Both the position numbers and the translations under genes were made by a program. From Vibrio owensii CAIM 1854 = LMG 25443 (lineage in GTDB: Bacteria > Pseudomonadota > Gammaproteobacteria > Enterobacterales > Vibrionaceae): 64,000 bases of DNA. The notes beneath the pieces are model-generated. The model ran no database searches. It worked only from the letters and a program-made list of their open reading frames with translations, and was not told the origin of the DNA. Below, piece by piece: positions 26,898 to 35,385 of this stretch. Location of the stretch: NCBI RefSeq assembly GCF_000817815.1, contig NZ_JPRD01000003.1, forward strand, positions 1 to 64,000, in the 5' to 3' direction. Position 1 is the first letter of the stretch. Each line of letters begins with the position of its first letter.

Positions 26898-28457
26898 ATG
26901 AGTATCCAACAAAATGCTTCCACGACGAATTCATCCCCTACTCTAGACATGATCGTGATCGGCGGCGGCATTAACGGGGCTGGTATTGCTGCAGATGCTG
27001 CTGGCCGTGGTTTAAGCGTCGGTTTGTATGAAGCTAACGACTTCGCATCGGCAACCTCTTCTGCAAGTTCAAAACTGATCCACGGTGGATTACGTTACCT
27101 TGAACACTATGAGTTTCGTTTGGTTTCGGAAGCGCTCGCTGAGCGTGAAGTGATCTTACGTAAAGCGCCTCATGTGGCTCTACCAATGCGCTTCCGTTTA
27201 CCTCATCGTCCATTTTTACGCCCAGCTTGGATGATCCGCTGTGGCTTGTTCCTTTACGATAACTTGGGTAAACGAACCACTCTTCCAGGCAGCAAAACCG
27301 TCAACCTAGCAAAATCAGGTCTATTAAAACCTGAAATGAAAACCGGTTTCGAATACTCAGATTGTTGGGTAGATGACGCACGCTTGGTGTTATTGAACGT
27401 TCTAGCGGCTAAAGAGAATAACGCAGAAGTTCGCAACTACTGCCGCGTAGAAAAAGCACACCGTGAAGGCGGCATTTGGCATGTCACTATTCATGACGTC
27501 ACCACAGACCAACGTTTCGAACGCAAAGCGAAAGCTCTGGTTAACGCTGCTGGTCCATGGGTGAAACAGTTCTTTGATGAAGGATTAGAGCAAACCTCCC
27601 CTCGCAACATTCGTTTAATCAAAGGCTCGCACATCGTTGTTCCTCGTATCCACAACGAGCCGCAAGCCTACATCCTACAAAACAAAGATAACCGCATCGT
27701 ATTTATGATCCCTTACCTAGATAAGTTCTCGATCATTGGTACGACAGATGTGGAGTACAAAGGCGATCCGCGTGAAGTCGCGATTTCCGAAGATGAAGTC
27801 GATTACTTGATCGATATCGTTAACCAACACTTTGTCCACCAGCTAAGCCGCGAAGACGTGGTGTGGACATACAGTGGTGTACGTCCGTTGTGTGATGATG
27901 AGTCTGACTCACCGCAAGCGATCACACGTGACTACACACTAGAATTGGACGCTGAATACGACCACGCACCTTTACTTTCAGTGTTCGGCGGCAAGCTCAC
28001 GACTTACCGTAAGCTTGGTGAAGCAGCAATGAAGAAACTTGCCCCGTTCCTACCTGAAATGGGGAAAGACTGGACGGCAAACCAAACCCTTCCTGGCGGT
28101 AACTTCAGTTGCAGCCGTGAGCAACTTGCGAAGATGATTCATGCGAAGTACTCATGGGCATCAGAAGCGATGTTGCTGCGCTACGTGACTCAGTTTGGTA
28201 CACAAACTTGGGACCTAATGGAAGGCACTAACAGCGTAGAAGATCTTGGTCACTGCTTCTCAGAGCAAGCAAGTGGCGTATATCAACGCGAAATTGATTA
28301 CTTGATGAATCACGAAATGGCGCTAACCGATGAAGACATCTTATGGCGTCGTACAAAACTTGGTTTATACATGAACGAAGAGGAGAAAATCGCACTGGCA
28401 GAATATATAAAAGAGAAGCTGCAACAGAAAGTCGTTAGCCTCTCACAAGTAAGTTAA
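26898..28457 (+). CDS. glpD: aerobic glycerol-3-phosphate dehydrogenase
   Basis: GlpD oxidises glycerol-3-phosphate to dihydroxyacetone phosphate at the inner membrane and passes electrons to quinone. The FAD-binding Rossmann motif MIVIGGGINGAGIAADAAG begins at about residue 19, followed by SASSKLIHGGLRYLE (family signature). SGVRPLCDDE and VFGGKLTTYRKLGE near residues 333 and 363 are also conserved. It has 519 residues; E. coli GlpD has 501, and the difference is mainly a 17-residue N-terminal extension. It is followed by a terminator. Confidence 0.96.
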   Translation: MSIQQNASTTNSSPTLDMIVIGGGINGAGIAADAAGRGLSVGLYEANDFASATSSASSKLIHGGLRYLEHYEFRLVSEALAEREVILRKAPHVALPMRFRLPHRPFLRPAWMIRCGLFLYDNLGKRTTLPGSKTVNLAKSGLLKPEMKTGFEYSDCWVDDARLVLLNVLAAKENNAEVRNYCRVEKAHREGGIWHVTIHDVTTDQRFERKAKALVNAAGPWVKQFFDEGLEQTSPRNIRLIKGSHIVVPRIHNEPQAYILQNKDNRIVFMIPYLDKFSIIGTTDVEYKGDPREVAISEDEVDYLIDIVNQHFVHQLSREDVVWTYSGVRPLCDDESDSPQAITRDYTLELDAEYDHAPLLSVFGGKLTTYRKLGEAAMKKLAPFLPEMGKDWTANQTLPGGNFSCSREQLAKMIHAKYSWASEAMLLRYVTQFGTQTWDLMEGTNSVEDLGHCFSEQASGVYQREIDYLMNHEMALTDEDILWRRTKLGLYMNEEEKIALAEYIKEKLQQKVVSLSQVS

Positions 28458-28475
28458 ATTGGACTCTCCTAATAC

Positions 28476-28502
28476 AAAGCCTGCACCCCGCAGGCTTTTT
28501 TT
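28476..28502 (+). terminator. Rho-independent terminator of glpD
   Basis: Perfect stem AAAGCCTGC (28476-28484) / GCAGGCTTT (28490-28498) and a T run. Confidence 0.9.
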
Positions 28503-28631
28503 CCGGTGAATACTCAGCATCAAACGCTTCTATCGAAAGAACAAAAAGTTTTAATTTCAGGCGATTAGCACTCTTACTTATTATTTTCTTCAGTCGGCAA
28601 TTGCCCTCACCTCTAATTAAATCGGTATCCG

Positions 28632-29744
28632 ATGAAGAAATCGCTAATCCTGAGCTTACTCCTTCTCGGTGGTTGTTCTGTAGCTCCCGAAGAAACACCA
28701 CCATGCGCATGTGATGACTACGTTCCTCCCTACGTAAAACCGCCAAGCGCATCGAACGAAGAGAACATCAAACAGTTACTGGCTTACATTGCTCAAAAAG
28801 CCAAAGATCGCTGGGGTGAAGATGAGTTCGTTGAAGCAGGCAAACACCGTTACGTGAAGTACCTTGATGGTTACAACACCCGAGCACATATCGACTTCGA
28901 AACGGGTAAGATCTATGTTTCGACGATTTCCCAATATCAGCCAACAGAGAAGCTACAAAAAGCCATCGTACAGACGCTACTCATGCCTGCCGATCCGGCT
29001 CATGCAGAGTTGTTTAGCGATAAGGAAGCGGTATTACGCGGTAAGCCTTTCTTACTAGGGCAAGTTCTCGATCACGATGGAAAGCCGATTGAATGGGAAT
29101 GGCGCGCTAATCGCTACGCAGACTACCTGCTCGACAATAAACTGCAGAAGAAAGCCATCAAACGCGGCAGTGCTTATTATGTTGAAATCAACATGGTGAA
29201 AGATCACCTAGAGCAGCGAGAATACCAGTACGCAGGCTTGGTACGTGATGCAGCTAAACGATATGGCTTGTCTGAAGATCTAATCTTCGCCGTGATCAAA
29301 ACCGAAAGTAGCTTTAACCCTTATGCGGTCTCTCATGCTGGGGCTTACGGCTTAATGCAAGTGATCCCAAAAACCGCCGGTGCTGATGTGTTTAATTTGG
29401 TGAAAAACAAACCGGGTATTCCAACCAAAGAGTACTTGTTCGATCCTGCCAATAACATTGATACCGGAGCAGCGTATTTCTATATCTTGAAGAATCGCTA
29501 TCTAAGAGATGTAAAACATCCTACTTCGAAACACTTTAGTATGATTTCAGCCTATAACGGCGGCACAGGTGGCGTGCTTTCTACCTTCGATAGTGACCGA
29601 AAACGCGCGATGAATGAGCTTAACAGCCTTAACCCGACTCAGGTTTATGATGCGTTAACCACCCAACATCCAAAAGGGGAAGCAAGACGCTACCTACAGA
29701 AAGTGCTGTATTTCCAAAAAGACTTCAGCGAAGGGAACATCTAA
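28632..29744 (+). CDS. mltC: membrane-bound lytic murein transglycosylase C
   Basis: MltC cleaves the MurNAc-GlcNAc bond of peptidoglycan to a 1,6-anhydro product, anchored to the outer membrane as a lipoprotein. A lipobox (LLGGC, Cys 15) follows a short signal peptide. The N-terminal domain (about 40-190) is of the MltC type, and the SLT domain begins at about residue 200. Its catalytic Glu is in VIKTESSFNP (about residue 225), followed by SHAGAYGLMQVIP and later ISAYNGGTGGV. At 370 residues it is close to the E. coli protein (359). Confidence 0.95.
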   Translation: MKKSLILSLLLLGGCSVAPEETPPCACDDYVPPYVKPPSASNEENIKQLLAYIAQKAKDRWGEDEFVEAGKHRYVKYLDGYNTRAHIDFETGKIYVSTISQYQPTEKLQKAIVQTLLMPADPAHAELFSDKEAVLRGKPFLLGQVLDHDGKPIEWEWRANRYADYLLDNKLQKKAIKRGSAYYVEINMVKDHLEQREYQYAGLVRDAAKRYGLSEDLIFAVIKTESSFNPYAVSHAGAYGLMQVIPKTAGADVFNLVKNKPGIPTKEYLFDPANNIDTGAAYFYILKNRYLRDVKHPTSKHFSMISAYNGGTGGVLSTFDSDRKRAMNELNSLNPTQVYDALTTQHPKGEARRYLQKVLYFQKDFSEGNI

Positions 29745-29761
29745 TTTTACCTAGCCACAAA

Positions 29762-29927
29762 ACGAAAAACGCCGCTTAGTTCCACGGAGGTATAGAACTA
29801 AGCGGCCATGTAATTACACGAAAAGACACCTATGGGTCTAAAACGTCAATTGGCTAGTTAATCACTCATGTGCATACGAGCAATAACATCTACAGAGTAG
29901 CGGAGTCCGCCTCTTCTAGCACGCTCA
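29762..29927 (-). ncRNA. candidate small RNA
   Basis: On the minus strand a perfect 12-bp stem, GCCGCTTAGTTC / GAACTAAGCGGC (29806-29795 with 29782-29771), is followed by GTTTTTCGTTTTG, a good intrinsic terminator. It is about 260 bp from the end of nnrS, which seems to have its own terminator, so it probably ends a separate short transcript. A TATAGT box at 29939-29934 would start an RNA near 29927 that contains another hairpin (GCGG-ACT-CCGC near 29901-29911). I see no convincing -35 element. The promoter part is therefore weak; the terminator is strong. Confidence 0.45.
29771..29806 (-). terminator. Rho-independent terminator (perfect 12-bp stem)
   Basis: Arms 29771-29782 and 29795-29806 are exact complements; T-rich tail on the minus strand only. 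Confidence 0.8.
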
Positions 29928-30009
29928 AATCCCACTATAGAATTCAACGTTTTTCACATTCTTAACAATTACCTTACTAATTGTGGGTCATTTGCGGAAG
30001 CAAGCTCAA

Positions 30010-30046
30010 ATAAAAAGGACTCACACCGTTGGTTGTGCCCTTCTTT
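30010..30046 (-). terminator. probable terminator of nnrS
   Basis: Imperfect stem read on the minus strand, AAGGGCACA with TGTGAGTCCTT around 30046-30017, followed by TTTTTATTTG. The stem has mismatches, so the call is moderate. Confidence 0.55.
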
Positions 30047-30064
30047 ATCAAATCTTAACTGTGA

Positions 30065-31249
30065 CTATCCGGGATGACCATCCACTCTTGGTTTCATCAG
30101 CATCATTCCGAATCGCCATACGAACATACCGAAAGCCAGAATCCACAAGGCTGCACTGACATCAATCCAAAGTAGCATGTGTGAAGGGTCAAAAATCACG
30201 CCTAAGCTTCTTGCTAATGCCGCTCCAATCACGGCAGTAAAAGCGATGCTCATGTTTGGGCCTTTGTAAATCATGCGACCTGTGTGCCCCATGGTCACAC
30301 GAGCAATCATCGCTAAGATCAACCCACCCAATGCGCCGATAGCAAACAGATGTATTAAGTTGTGGTTCGCAAACGCATTATCCCAACTACCACGTAGAAT
30401 CAGACTCAAAGGCAAGCACAAGTAAGCTGCATGTAAAGACCACACCAACGGCTCGCTAAGTGTCAGCCAAGGCTTCCAGCGCAGGAATCGAACCAACTGC
30501 GCCACACCGGCAAACAACATAAGTGGCTGACCAAGTTCCGCAAACGTCACAGGGAAGAAGCTCAACACGAACAACATGACCAAAGGTAGGTTTGCTAGCC
30601 AATCTAACCACATTAGCGGCTGAGCCTTTTCGAAGTTAAAGCGACGGGCTGTGAAAAATGGAATCACTCGTCCGCCCATGACAGAAAGCAGCAGAGTGAA
30701 CCACCAAAGCATCGCTTGCCATACCGCAGACGAGGTAAATGGCGGCATGCCTTTCACCGTTGCGTAGCTGGCAAAGTTAGCAAAGATGGCAAGCAAGAAT
30801 AACGGCACAAAGAATAGATTCCGCCAACCTTTCGCGCGGTAAACACGAATGCCCACTTCGTACGCCACAAACAGCAAAAACAGCGCTTCAATGCTGCTGG
30901 TTAACCAAAGTGGTGCTGGTGTCCAAAGCAGTATTCTCGGTGCAAGCCACAATGTAAATATCGCTAACAAGGTGTAGTGTTTCGTGCCGTTAATGCCCGT
31001 CCAGTTTTGCACTGCAGTCAGCACAAAGCCCACCACTATTGCCATTGAAAAACCAAACAACATTTCATGAACGTGCCACCACAACGCCGGAACACTCAAC
31101 GCACTTGGCTGTCCGGTTTGGAACGTCCATACCCATACCGCAATTGCAACAACAGCATAAATAGAGCCAAACAGGAAAAACGGTCTAAACCCTAATCGCA
31201 GCCATGCAGGGATTTTTTCTTCCACTTTTTTATCGGTGATATTCAGCAT
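30065..31249 (-). CDS. nnrS: NnrS family protein
   Basis: NnrS proteins are polytopic membrane haem/copper proteins linked to nitric-oxide stress and denitrification. The 394-residue protein has about twelve hydrophobic stretches and the family's histidines: VPALWWHVHEMLFGFSMA at the N-terminal side, later HNLIHLFAIGALGGLILAM and RVTMGHTGR. ATG 31249 is preferred because AAGGG lies upstream and the following sequence is the normal NnrS start; an upstream frame to 31321 adds 24 unlikely residues. No NsrR site was identified with confidence. Confidence 0.85.
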   Translation of the reverse strand: MLNITDKKVEEKIPAWLRLGFRPFFLFGSIYAVVAIAVWVWTFQTGQPSALSVPALWWHVHEMLFGFSMAIVVGFVLTAVQNWTGINGTKHYTLLAIFTLWLAPRILLWTPAPLWLTSSIEALFLLFVAYEVGIRVYRAKGWRNLFFVPLFLLAIFANFASYATVKGMPPFTSSAVWQAMLWWFTLLLSVMGGRVIPFFTARRFNFEKAQPLMWLDWLANLPLVMLFVLSFFPVTFAELGQPLMLFAGVAQLVRFLRWKPWLTLSEPLVWSLHAAYLCLPLSLILRGSWDNAFANHNLIHLFAIGALGGLILAMIARVTMGHTGRMIYKGPNMSIAFTAVIGAALARSLGVIFDPSHMLLWIDVSAALWILAFGMFVWRFGMMLMKPRVDGHPG

Positions 31250-31449
31250 TGTGATGCCCTTAAGTACCCATTTGATACCGTTCAAAAATTCTACGCGTTC
31301 GATATTAACACAAACATGCATAAAAAATACATGTTATAAAGTCAAACTATCCTTTCGAGGTAAAACCTGTGCTTCATGCGTTGCTTGGTTGGTAGTGTTT
31401 AGGTATAACGGATAACAGTGATTTCGTCGAAGTAAGGGAAGCAATCGAG

Positions 31450-32001
31450 ATGTATATATTTGGCTACGGCAGTTTAATCAATGCCGCCTCGCGCAAGTTA
31501 ACGGGTCAAACGGGAGAAGCCATCCCAGTCATCGCTCATGGTCTGGTGCGCTATTGGGGCAAAGTTGACGACAGCTATATCTTGTCACCCTTGGTTGTGA
31601 ATGAAGGCGAAGGGCAAGTCAATGGCGTACTGCTTGAAGTCGACGATCAAGCGCTAGCGGAGTTTGACCGACGCGAACGTGGCTACCACCGCATTCAAAT
31701 CCGTCCTGATCAGATTGAAACAGAGGCCACTTTTAACTCTGAGCACAGCATTTGGGTTTATGTGAAAAACGATCCGTTACCACCCTGCTCACTCAGTCCC
31801 ATCATGCAAAGCTATGTTGATACGGTGCTCGCTGGATGCTTGGAAGTCTCTCACGCCTTTGCTGAGCACTTCGTTCGCCATACCGTTGGTTGGCATCATG
31901 CGAAAGAAAACGACCGCCACCAACCCAAATACGGCAACTTAGCGGGCGTACAAGATCATCATTATGAGTTGATTGATAACCTAATTAAAAAGGGAGCCTA
32001 G
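31450..32001 (+). CDS. gamma-glutamylcyclotransferase family protein
   Basis: The N-terminus has the family motif IFGYGSLIN (phosphate-like/substrate loop), and LAEFDRRERGYHRI contains the Glu/Tyr region expected at the active site. The fold is the GGCT/AIG2 type, whose members release 5-oxoproline from gamma-glutamyl amino acids or glutathione. The 183-residue length is typical. The exact substrate is unknown. It lies alone between the divergent nnrS and the convergent barrel-protein gene, and its stop codon is embedded in a terminator hairpin. Confidence 0.75.
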   Translation: MYIFGYGSLINAASRKLTGQTGEAIPVIAHGLVRYWGKVDDSYILSPLVVNEGEGQVNGVLLEVDDQALAEFDRRERGYHRIQIRPDQIETEATFNSEHSIWVYVKNDPLPPCSLSPIMQSYVDTVLAGCLEVSHAFAEHFVRHTVGWHHAKENDRHQPKYGNLAGVQDHHYELIDNLIKKGA

Positions 32002-32013
32002 TGGCTCCCTTTT
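31988..32013 (+). terminator. terminator containing the stop codon in its loop
   Basis: Perfect 11-bp stem AAAAGGGAGCC (31988-31998) / GGCTCCCTTTT (32003-32013); the loop TAGT includes the TAG stop of the cyclotransferase gene. A-rich and T-rich arms would let it work in both directions, also for the minus-strand barrel gene. Confidence 0.85.
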
Positions 32014-32039
32014 GCTATTCATGTTCTGTTTGTGTGAGA

Positions 32040-32636
32040 TTAGAACTTGTAATCAACACCAGCGTATAGGCTGTCGAAATCAAAGTCGATATCACCACCG
32101 CCTTCAACATCGATCGTTACTGTAGAAACACGGTAACCACCAGAGATAATTAGACCTGAAGCGAACTCGTACCCCACTTCTGCACCGTAGTTGAAACCAA
32201 CATCACTACCGTCAGTTTTCACATTAAGGTTTGCAAGGTTTGATTTAGACTCAAAATCTACACCCATCACACCAAGACCTGCAACTGCACCAACATAAAA
32301 ACCAGTACCAGAGAATTGGTATTTCGGTTTTGCATTTAGGTTGAAGCCGTAACCATCAACAGTCACTTTTGCCCAGTTACCTGAACCAGATGCTTTTTCT
32401 TCAAAGCTACCGTAGTAGACGTATTCGCCCTCTAGTGCCAGTTTGAAGTTTTCTGAGTATTGCAGCTCTTTACCTACCGCAATACCAAGACCCGTAGCTG
32501 AAGAGCTTGACGAGTCACCTTCAACTTTAAGGTCTGAATTTAAAATATCCGCACCAATGTACCAATTACCTTCCGCCTGAACCGACGCCGAAGCAACCAC
32601 TGCACCTAAAGCCAATAATGGCAATACTTTTTTCAT
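32040..32636 (-). CDS. outer-membrane beta-barrel protein
   Basis: A signal peptide (LLALGAVVASASVQA, cleavage before EGNWYIGA, about residue 21) is followed by alternating hydrophobic strands typical of an eight-stranded OmpA/OmpX-like barrel. It ends in a C-terminal Phe (LYAGVDYKF), the signal for BAM assembly. It has 198 residues and a serine-rich surface loop (DSSSSSA, about residues 41-47). There is no peptidoglycan-binding domain. Function is unknown; such Vibrio barrels are often annotated as porin-family or OmpA-like. Confidence 0.78.
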   Translation of the reverse strand: MKKVLPLLALGAVVASASVQAEGNWYIGADILNSDLKVEGDSSSSSATGLGIAVGKELQYSENFKLALEGEYVYYGSFEEKASGSGNWAKVTVDGYGFNLNAKPKYQFSGTGFYVGAVAGLGVMGVDFESKSNLANLNVKTDGSDVGFNYGAEVGYEFASGLIISGGYRVSTVTIDVEGGGDIDFDFDSLYAGVDYKF

Positions 32637-32781
32637 TATAATTTCCTAATTTTTCATACTGTTAGACAGCTTTTAAAAGCGCGGAGATTATAAATAAAGG
32701 TGAATATGATTCTATTGATTCATTTATAAAATGAGATCTAAAACATAAATAATTGTTATATAAACAATATATGACTAGATA

Positions 32782-33117
<336 letters not shown>

Positions 33118-33128
33118 TTAAAACCTCA

Positions 33129-33142
33129 AGTAAAATTTTACT
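33129..33142. promoter_or_regulatory. palindrome AGTAAAATTTTACT upstream of the csaA-like gene
   Basis: A 14-bp perfect palindrome 15 bp before the start codon. It has the same AGTAAA/TTTACT arms as the candidate EbgR operators at 46626 and 52137, but a different centre spacing. It may be an operator of a LacI-family protein or a chance AT-rich palindrome. Confidence 0.3.
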
Positions 33143-33235
33143 AAAACAAACTCTACATTATCAGTTAGTACTTTAAATACAAGAGGTGAAGATCGCATTT
33201 TGATGAGCAAAGATCGTGCTGATTACAATTGCCCT

Positions 33236-35005
33236 TTACCAAATCTCACTCAACTTCGGCCAACCCCACGCCGTGATCTCTACACCTTTGAATATGTCTT
33301 GGAAGCTAAGTGTTTGTCGGTGGTGAAGCATCGGACTAACCACACCTTCATAGATCAGCACAGAGCCAAGTTGCTCTAACTTAGTGAGGTAATCTTCCGG
33401 AGCGCTAAACTGTCGAATTTGGTTGATCTCAGCCACCAGCCAGTCGCTGACACCAGATCCGATCGTGGCGTGCAAAATCGGATCGCTGAGGAAAAACAGT
33501 AAAGCCGAGACTTGTCGGTTGTCATCCAAGTTAAAGCTGCTTAGAACAATCTCTTCACTAAAGCCCTCTCCAGACGCTTTTTCAATAAATGCCTCAAACG
33601 AATAAACGTTTACTTCAACCTTGATGCCATGTTCCATCAAGATTTGCTCAGCGGCTCTCGCACTGCGTTGAATACCAAGATGGGAATAACAGGCGATTCG
33701 GATTGAACTCGGTAGCGCTACTTCATCGCTTCTCAGATATTTGACGTTGTGCCAGAAGGGGAAAAAGTTATATGCGATCTCAGCCCCAAAGGTGGTTTCG
33801 TTACGTTCCAATTGCTGCCAAATGTTCGCACCACTCAAGGCATCACTCAGCCAACGTCGCTGAGAGTGCGATAAGTTAGGATGATTGTGATTGAAAATCA
33901 TAAACAAGCACCCTTCTTCCACGCGATCTTTCGATGCTGTGTGTTTGGCATCGATGATGCGCTCATCCACTTCTTCATCTGGAGAGTTGGTGATGACCTT
34001 TTTCGAATACTGCTCTGTCTTAGGTAAATCGTGGGGATAATTGGAAGCCTTTGCACCGTCCTTCTTTTCACTGTTTAACGACCAGATGGTGACTTTATCA
34101 GTGAGGGAGCGAAATCCGTGAAAGCGCTCATTTGCCACCAAGGTAAGTTTGTTGTTCGTGTGCGATTCCAGTGAGAAAATGCCACAGCCGATGCTGTCGG
34201 AGGATAAGTTATTGAGTTGCTCGACAGGCTGTAAAGAGTATTTTAGATCACTCAACAATGCAGCGAAGCCTTTGTCTGGCCGAGTAAGTTGAACGGAAAA
34301 TCGATAAGGCGACTCAACAGAAACCGCTTCAAGGTGATCGAGTTCATTTTGATAATATGGAAGCTGCTGCCAATGGTTTAGTAGCTTCACCATTAGTTCT
34401 GCATCCACTTTACCGCCATGATGAAAGCAAACGGAAGGACGAAGATAAAACGTCCAAGTTCGCCACTCTTCATCGGCTTGCCAATGATGCGCAATGTTTC
34501 CGACTAACTCACCTTCAGGTGTCATAGAAACCAAGCAAGCGTGAATTTGACGAATTAAGAAACGCTCGCTATTTCGTTGTGGTTTGATTGGATTGAGCGT
34601 AGCAAAAGAGCGGTTATAGGTGAGTTGCACACTGACTTTGCCTTCTGTCACTTGGGCGCCAGAAGTTTGCTTTAGCAGTTGCTCAAACACGACTTGGTCG
34701 AAGTCAAGAAACTCAAGTGCCCGGTCGTATTTGCTCTCTTTGATCCACTCCAGAGCAATAGAGCGCTTCACCTCTGTACGATCGATGTTACGAATTAAGG
34801 TCGAACGTTGGTTACGCCCCACTCTGGGTATCCAAGCGATCCAGTTGAGCGCATTCATCTGCTTGAGAATGGCTCGGGCGTGCCTTGGGCTGGTGAACAT
34901 CTTGTCTGCAATCTCGGCAAGCGTCACCGCGTATTCCTCTCGCAGCTCAAAACTCTCTACACGTTCGTAATAGCGGAAAAGATTAATACTCTCCAAAACA
35001 GGCAC
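33236..35005 (-). CDS. sgrR: SgrR-type transcriptional regulator
   Basis: The architecture is that of SgrR: an N-terminal winged-helix DNA-binding domain (VTLAEIADKMFTSPRHARAILKQM, residues about 27-50, then WIPRVGRNQRSTL) joined to a large solute-binding domain of the ABC peptide-binding type (SBP_bac_5, about residues 150-560). E. coli SgrR activates the small RNA SgrS during glucose-phosphate stress. At 589 residues the protein is slightly longer than E. coli SgrR (551). It is divergent from ptsG, the key target of that stress response. I could not find an SgrS-like RNA in the gap. The name is by homology; the Vibrio role is inferred. Confidence 0.75.
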   Translation of the reverse strand: MPVLESINLFRYYERVESFELREEYAVTLAEIADKMFTSPRHARAILKQMNALNWIAWIPRVGRNQRSTLIRNIDRTEVKRSIALEWIKESKYDRALEFLDFDQVVFEQLLKQTSGAQVTEGKVSVQLTYNRSFATLNPIKPQRNSERFLIRQIHACLVSMTPEGELVGNIAHHWQADEEWRTWTFYLRPSVCFHHGGKVDAELMVKLLNHWQQLPYYQNELDHLEAVSVESPYRFSVQLTRPDKGFAALLSDLKYSLQPVEQLNNLSSDSIGCGIFSLESHTNNKLTLVANERFHGFRSLTDKVTIWSLNSEKKDGAKASNYPHDLPKTEQYSKKVITNSPDEEVDERIIDAKHTASKDRVEEGCLFMIFNHNHPNLSHSQRRWLSDALSGANIWQQLERNETTFGAEIAYNFFPFWHNVKYLRSDEVALPSSIRIACYSHLGIQRSARAAEQILMEHGIKVEVNVYSFEAFIEKASGEGFSEEIVLSSFNLDDNRQVSALLFFLSDPILHATIGSGVSDWLVAEINQIRQFSAPEDYLTKLEQLGSVLIYEGVVSPMLHHRQTLSFQDIFKGVEITAWGWPKLSEIW

Positions 35006-35385
35006 TCCAAAACAAATATTCTGTTCCTTATATTAGCGTTTAATGCCTTCACTCAAGTAAAAAGGTCTAAAAACTTAGTTATCAGGAACAAGAAAAACAA
35101 AATTCACTCTGTTTTTTCATGCCTTATTTTTACCCAAAATACACTTAGATTCTGACGCAGTCCTATGGTTGAGCGATCGAGACCGTGCCCTTCAATTGGT
35201 TAAGGCCCTCTATTTTTAGCTCAGCACACCACTTATAAAGCTTTAGCGATAGCAACCAGTTTTTATGTTTATGCTCCAACCCCCGCAAACCATAATCACG
35301 ATGCTATCGCTAATCTCCCCGCTTCCCACAGTTTATTCATGACTGCGCCACTCAAGATTTTTATCTAACAAGTTGGAGTATTTTT
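35006..35385. other. sgrR-ptsG divergent regulatory region
   Basis: About 380 bp with no ORF of interest. The main structural element is a perfect 12-bp inverted repeat, TTAGCGATAGCA (35243-35254) / TGCTATCGCTAA (35302-35313), in the ptsG leader. Confidence 0.5.
35243..35313 (+). repeat. 12-bp inverted repeat in the ptsG leader
   Basis: Exact complementary arms separated by 47 bases, ending 72 bp before the ptsG start codon. No T tract follows. In RNA it would form a long-loop stem; in DNA it could be two half-sites of an operator. Confidence 0.6.

Larger units (their letters stand above)
29745..30064. other. spacer between mltC and nnrS (convergent)
   Basis: About 320 bp holding a likely nnrS terminator (30010-30046), a candidate minus-strand small RNA and its terminator hairpin (29771-29806). 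No protein gene is apparent. Confidence 0.45.

Noticed and set aside
35006..35385. SgrS-like small RNA next to sgrR
   Set aside because: No SgrS-type pairing region or terminal hairpin with a T tract was found in the gap.
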